From assembly GCF_016902295.1 (NCBI RefSeq), contig NZ_JACJLQ010000016.1, positions 1-64,000 on the forward strand: a stretch of 64,000 bases of DNA, given 5' to 3'. Below, in pieces: positions 63,158 to 64,000 of the stretch (position 1 is its first letter; the number at the start of each line of letters is the position of its first letter). The notes beneath the pieces are model-generated. The model was not told where the DNA came from. It made no database searches and was given only the letters and a program-made list of their open reading frames with translations. Origin of the DNA: Bacteroides caecigallinarum (lineage in GTDB: Bacteria > Bacteroidota > Bacteroidia > Bacteroidales > Bacteroidaceae). The translations under genes were made by a program, and so were the position numbers.

Positions 63158-63667
63158 TTATTCTATTTCCGCAAAATCTTCCAAATGATTGTCCACATAT
63201 TCAGCTATTGTCGCAGTAACCATCTCTTCCATATCCATGAAGCGTTCTTCCAAATCATCGAAAGCCTCATACCGTTCGTACATAGCCATAAATTCCTCGT
63301 CAGTACATTCCTTTTGTAAATCCGCCTTATTGGCGTCATATATAACTTTAGCATCATATATCAGTTTGGAGAATTCCTTTGCGCCAAACAATCGCATAGC
63401 CTTAGCAAACGGATTTTCAAAGATATAAAGTCCGTAACCATTCTGTATAAGCTGAACGAAGCCACCTTCCAACACTTCCTCACGAAAGAAATGATATCCC
63501 AACAATGAATGTTGGTAACCATTAAGCAAAGGCATTGTTTCTGCATTAAGTTCTCCACCTGTCACTTCCATGTATTTGTCTGTAAAGACTTTAAGGAAAG
63601 CATCCATACCATCCTCTGCCCCCTTACGTAAATCTGCGTCGGACACTGTTATTTTCTTTATTTCCAT
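63158..63667 (-). CDS. DMP19/DUF4375-family protein
   Basis: A 169-residue acidic cytosolic protein. The conserved stretch HSLLGYHFFREEVLEGGFVQLIQNGYG is diagnostic of the DMP19 (DUF4375) family, whose Neisseria founding member mimics DNA and binds a regulator. Many acidic residues in the C-terminal half (YEAFDDLEERFMDMEE) agree. The ATG at 63667 (MEIKKITVSDADLRKG) is chosen over 63778, which would place the operator-like palindromes inside the coding region. The function in Bacteroidales is not established. Confidence 0.8.
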   Translation of the reverse strand: MEIKKITVSDADLRKGAEDGMDAFLKVFTDKYMEVTGGELNAETMPLLNGYQHSLLGYHFFREEVLEGGFVQLIQNGYGLYIFENPFAKAMRLFGAKEFSKLIYDAKVIYDANKADLQKECTDEEFMAMYERYEAFDDLEERFMDMEEMVTATIAEYVDNHLEDFAEIE

Positions 63668-63743
63668 GCGTAAAATAATATTTTTACAAAGGAAATATTT
63701 TTTCGCGAAACATACAAAATTTTTGTAGTCAATAGCTTTAAAA

Positions 63744-63797
63744 AACGACCTGTCATTCGATTTAAAATGACCTGTCATTTAAAGTAAAATGACAAGG
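63744..63797. promoter_or_regulatory. Cluster of AATGACCTGTCATT palindromes
   Basis: A perfect 16-bp palindrome AAATGACCTGTCATTT at 63765-63780, a one-mismatch copy AACGACCTGTCATT at 63744-63757 (22 bp away, two helical turns), and a half-site AAATGACAAGG at 63787-63797. It lies between the divergent DMP19 gene and the gene starting at 63899, so it looks like an operator for one or both. Confidence 0.6.
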
Positions 63798-63864
63798 CGT
63801 TTTAATTAAAACGTATCAGCATAAAAAAACATATAAATAATAACTTAAGCTTAACCGACTTTTA

Positions 63865-63872
63865 TATCTTTG
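63865..63872 (+). promoter_or_regulatory. -7 box of the gene at the right edge
   Basis: TATCTTTG lies 26 bp before the ATG at 63899. Confidence 0.6.
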
Positions 63873-63898
63873 CATTCAATAAAAAAAAGAATTGGACT

Positions 63899-64000
63899 AT
63901 GAATAAAGGCATAACTTGCTTCATAATTGAAGGGGACAGAAACATTTCGGAACAAATATTCTCTGAATGCGGCAGAATAAAGCAGATTTACAAGATAGGG
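63899..64000 (+). CDS. N-terminus of a gene cut by the window edge (possibly glycosyltransferase)
   Basis: The 34 visible residues start MNKGITCFIIEGDRN and continue EQIFSECGRIKQIYKIG. The GITCFI beginning with a spaced hydrophobic second strand recalls the start of family 2 glycosyltransferases of Bacteroides, but too little is present to decide. A good -7 box supports it as a real gene. Confidence 0.5.
   Translation, partial: MNKGITCFIIEGDRNISEQIFSECGRIKQIYKIG

Overview
The window reads as a chromosomal segment of an anaerobic Bacteroidales bacterium (Bacteroides or a close relative). Gene starts are rarely preceded by Shine-Dalgarno sequences. Many start regions carry the Bacteroidetes promoter pair, a TTTG/TTG box about 19-21 bp upstream of TAnnTTTG. 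Gene content also fits: fused FeoA-FeoB, a Hc1-type histone, MutS2, RNase Y, a NigD-like lipoprotein, pyruvate formate-lyase and a flavodiiron protein. The base composition is AT-rich. Genus and species cannot be assigned from sequence alone.

Layout. 0-7 kb: edge of an IS3-like transposase, a TlpA-type thioredoxin lipoprotein, then a minus-strand signalling operon of a giant two-kinase membrane protein, a response regulator and a half-size AbgT-like membrane protein. 7-12 kb: Hc1 histone, tilS, the feoAB iron(II) importer with its Cys-rich partner, and a tRNA-Cys/Cys/Lys operon. 12.4-14.5 kb: a degraded island bounded by the tRNA-Lys 3' end and an imperfect 27-bp copy of it, holding two 5'-truncated regulators joined head to head and a frameshifted membrane/kinase gene. 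14.5-21 kb: TPR protein, MalY/PatB-type aminotransferase, and a Phe/Tyr operon (pheA, aminotransferase, DAHP synthase-chorismate mutase, tyrA) behind a complete leader-peptide attenuator. 21-26.7 kb: orphan antitoxin-like regulator, flavodiiron protein, radical SAM protein, DUF1016 nuclease and gene remnants. 26.8-29.1 kb: coiled-coil protein, zapA, rny. 29.2-34.2 kb: lipoprotein and a polyamine ABC transporter (potABCD). 34.4-38.1 kb: a five-gene PqqD/ABC/S26 peptidase/HPr-kinase-like operon resembling RiPP maturation modules but without a visible precursor. 38.3-44 kb: mutS2, sdaA, a MaoC hydratase, a zinc-ribbon protein and an EamA transporter. 44.6-45 kb: tRNA-Ser/Arg/Glu/Ser.

45-50.2 kb is the most interesting part. 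A perfect palindrome, ATACCTA-N4-TAGGTAT, occurs three times: before pflB, before a hemerythrin/NarL-regulator operon, and before an unannotated leftward transcript with a GC-rich hairpin. In all three the palindrome centre is exactly 31.5 bp upstream of the first base of the -7 box. The sites have the 7-2-7 geometry of NarL-type heptamers (TACYYMT), and a NarL-family regulator is encoded between two of them. This suggests an undescribed anaerobic/nitrosative-stress regulon with a candidate small RNA.

50.3-64 kb: uvrA, a GH3 glycosidase, a tightly coupled operon of an AmgK-like kinase, a standalone RapZ C-terminal domain and a MurU-like nucleotidyltransferase, then smpB-metH lacking the reactivation domain, a Yip1 membrane protein, a NigD-like lipoprotein, a DMP19-family protein, a palindromic putative operator and the start of a gene cut by the window edge.
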